NCBI RefSeq assembly: GCF_000711695.1
Contig: NW_013546944.1
Coordinates: 1-64,000 of the forward strand
Direction: 5' to 3'
DNA from: Tilletiaria anomala UBC 951
Taxonomy: Eukaryota > Basidiomycota > Exobasidiomycetes > Georgefischeriales > Tilletiariaceae
DNA: 64,000 nucleotides
The translations under genes and the position numbers were made by a program. This document shows, piece after piece, positions 63,401-64,000 of the stretch. Each line of letters starts with the position of its first letter. Positions within the stretch are counted from its first letter, which is position 1. The notes under the pieces are model-generated. The model was given only the letters and a program-made list of their open reading frames with translations. It had not been told where the DNA came from and did not search any database.

Positions 63401-63891
63401 TGGGCATCATCTGCTCTCAGTCTCGGCCTGCGCAAGATATGCTCAGGCGACATGGCATGCTCACTTGGATTCGTCTGCAGCAATCCGCGGAGGAGCGACC
63501 TAGAGAGCTGTGGATGCACCTGGCGGCGTTGCTACTGCGATGCGATGCGTCGCACGGCCAAACGTTCGCTGCTCATGCCGTCGCGCTTCTTCAAATCTTC
63601 CTGGATGGCTTTCAGCGCGGAGGCAAGGTTGAGCAGGGGCAAGAGTTTACATGCGCCTTGGTCACGCTGCTTCGGCGTCTTTGCAAGCATGATATTTTGG
63701 GTGCTGCGCTTGGCGTACCAGCCAGCATCGTGCTTGATGTGCTACAGGCGCTGGCAAAAAGCAAGTCAATGAATCGAATAGTCGCAGCAGACGTCCTGGA
63801 AGCGACGCGGCTTGCGTCAACATTATGGTTTCAGTCACGAGAAAGCTTCGTGCAATTCGGAGCGAAGTTCGCAGAGGTGCACGCTTTATGA
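57426..63891 (+). CDS. URB1: ribosome biogenesis factor Urb1/Npa1
   Basis: A nucleolar scaffold of very early pre-60S particles (Npa1 complex) that helps fold and process 27S pre-rRNA. Three exons (57426-57824, 57895-60691, 60872-63891) join in phase to 2071 residues; yeast Urb1 is about 1760 and human about 2270. The N-terminus is KR/Ser-rich (GKRKRSEGS). Exon 1 ends SYLERKGVDSIKQILKVWDL, and exon 2 goes on VPSLVALPIFALSNILRLLS, the start of the Npa1 domain. LTLAALTLLGSMADFSSGKY and LPRKAKLSLMSNMSVLEPLL follow, then long Leu-rich helical repeats to the end. The C-terminal domain includes RSSHIRGFALTILGRTHAML and TMDLPLLYNYLSS. The exon 2 donor is the internal GTAAGT at 60692; ignoring it runs into a stop at 60781. 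Confidence 0.92.
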
Positions 63892-64000
63892 AGAGTAGCC
63901 CGCGGGGAGGCATTTGCCGGCACATTTGGGCAAGCATGCCATGTACGCACCTCCATAAATACATGCATTGGTGCGGGACGGATGCCACTCATTTGCGAGA
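63892..64000. other. URB1 downstream sequence to window end
   Basis: These 109 bases follow the URB1 stop and probably hold part of its 3' untranslated region. The next gene lies outside the window. Confidence 0.5.

Noticed and set aside
1-64000. Biosynthetic cluster or mobile island
   Set aside because: Neighbouring genes are unrelated housekeeping functions; ERG8 and ERG25 are 41 kb apart. No transposase, integrase or reverse transcriptase motif was seen on either strand.

Overview
The window looks like nuclear DNA of a filamentous or dimorphic basidiomycete fungus, most likely a smut-type Ustilaginomycotina member. That lineage is an inference, not proof. The reasons are: split genes with many short GT-AG introns (about 50-180 nt, donors mostly GTGAGT or GTAAGT); fungal-restricted families (an EOS1-like protein, Msb1/Mug8, ERG25, a Zn2Cys6 regulator); and long Gln-, Ser- or Ala-rich disordered stretches in many proteins. 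I recognise fifteen apparently intact protein genes on both strands and two decayed ones. Exon models were assembled by eye. For most, the summed exon lengths are a multiple of three and every junction keeps phase.

Layout. 1-5.1 kb: no recognisable gene. 5.1-5.96 kb: relic of a tandem WSC-domain gene. 6.2-8.3 kb: MFS transporter (-), divergent from ERG8 phosphomevalonate kinase (+, 9.0-11.2 kb). 11.3-15.8 kb: large GYF-domain protein (-), convergent with ERG8 and divergent from a DHHC palmitoyltransferase (+, 16.5-18.4 kb). 18.6-21.2 kb: F-box protein (-). 22.2-23.4 kb: relic of a Ure2/YghU-type glutathione S-transferase (-). 24.8-25.5 kb: YCII-domain protein (-). 27.7-29.4 kb: Mep2-type ammonium transporter (+). 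29.8-32.7 kb: EOS1-like membrane protein (-). 34.4-36.3 kb: adrenodoxin/ferredoxin reductase ARH1 (+), ending 62 bp from SF3A2/PRP11 (-, 36.4-37.3 kb). 38.3-40.4 kb: Zn2Cys6 regulator (-) with a gene-free 6.1-kb region upstream. 46.5-50.9 kb: Msb1/Mug8 protein (-). 52.6-53.7 kb: ERG25 sterol C4-methyl oxidase (-). 54.7-56.8 kb: NAE1/ULA1 (-). 57.4-63.9 kb: URB1/NPA1 ribosome biogenesis factor (+).

The genes are mostly unrelated housekeeping functions. ERG8 and ERG25 both belong to the mevalonate-ergosterol route but lie 41 kb apart and are not a cluster. I found no transposase, reverse transcriptase, tRNA, rRNA or CRISPR array, and no convincing new multi-gene system. The points most worth a second look are the two decaying genes, the 4-nt first and 23-nt last coding exons of SF3A2, the long empty region upstream of the zinc-cluster gene, an overlapping start-proximal uORF in ARH1, and a perfect 15-bp inverted repeat near 33.15 kb.
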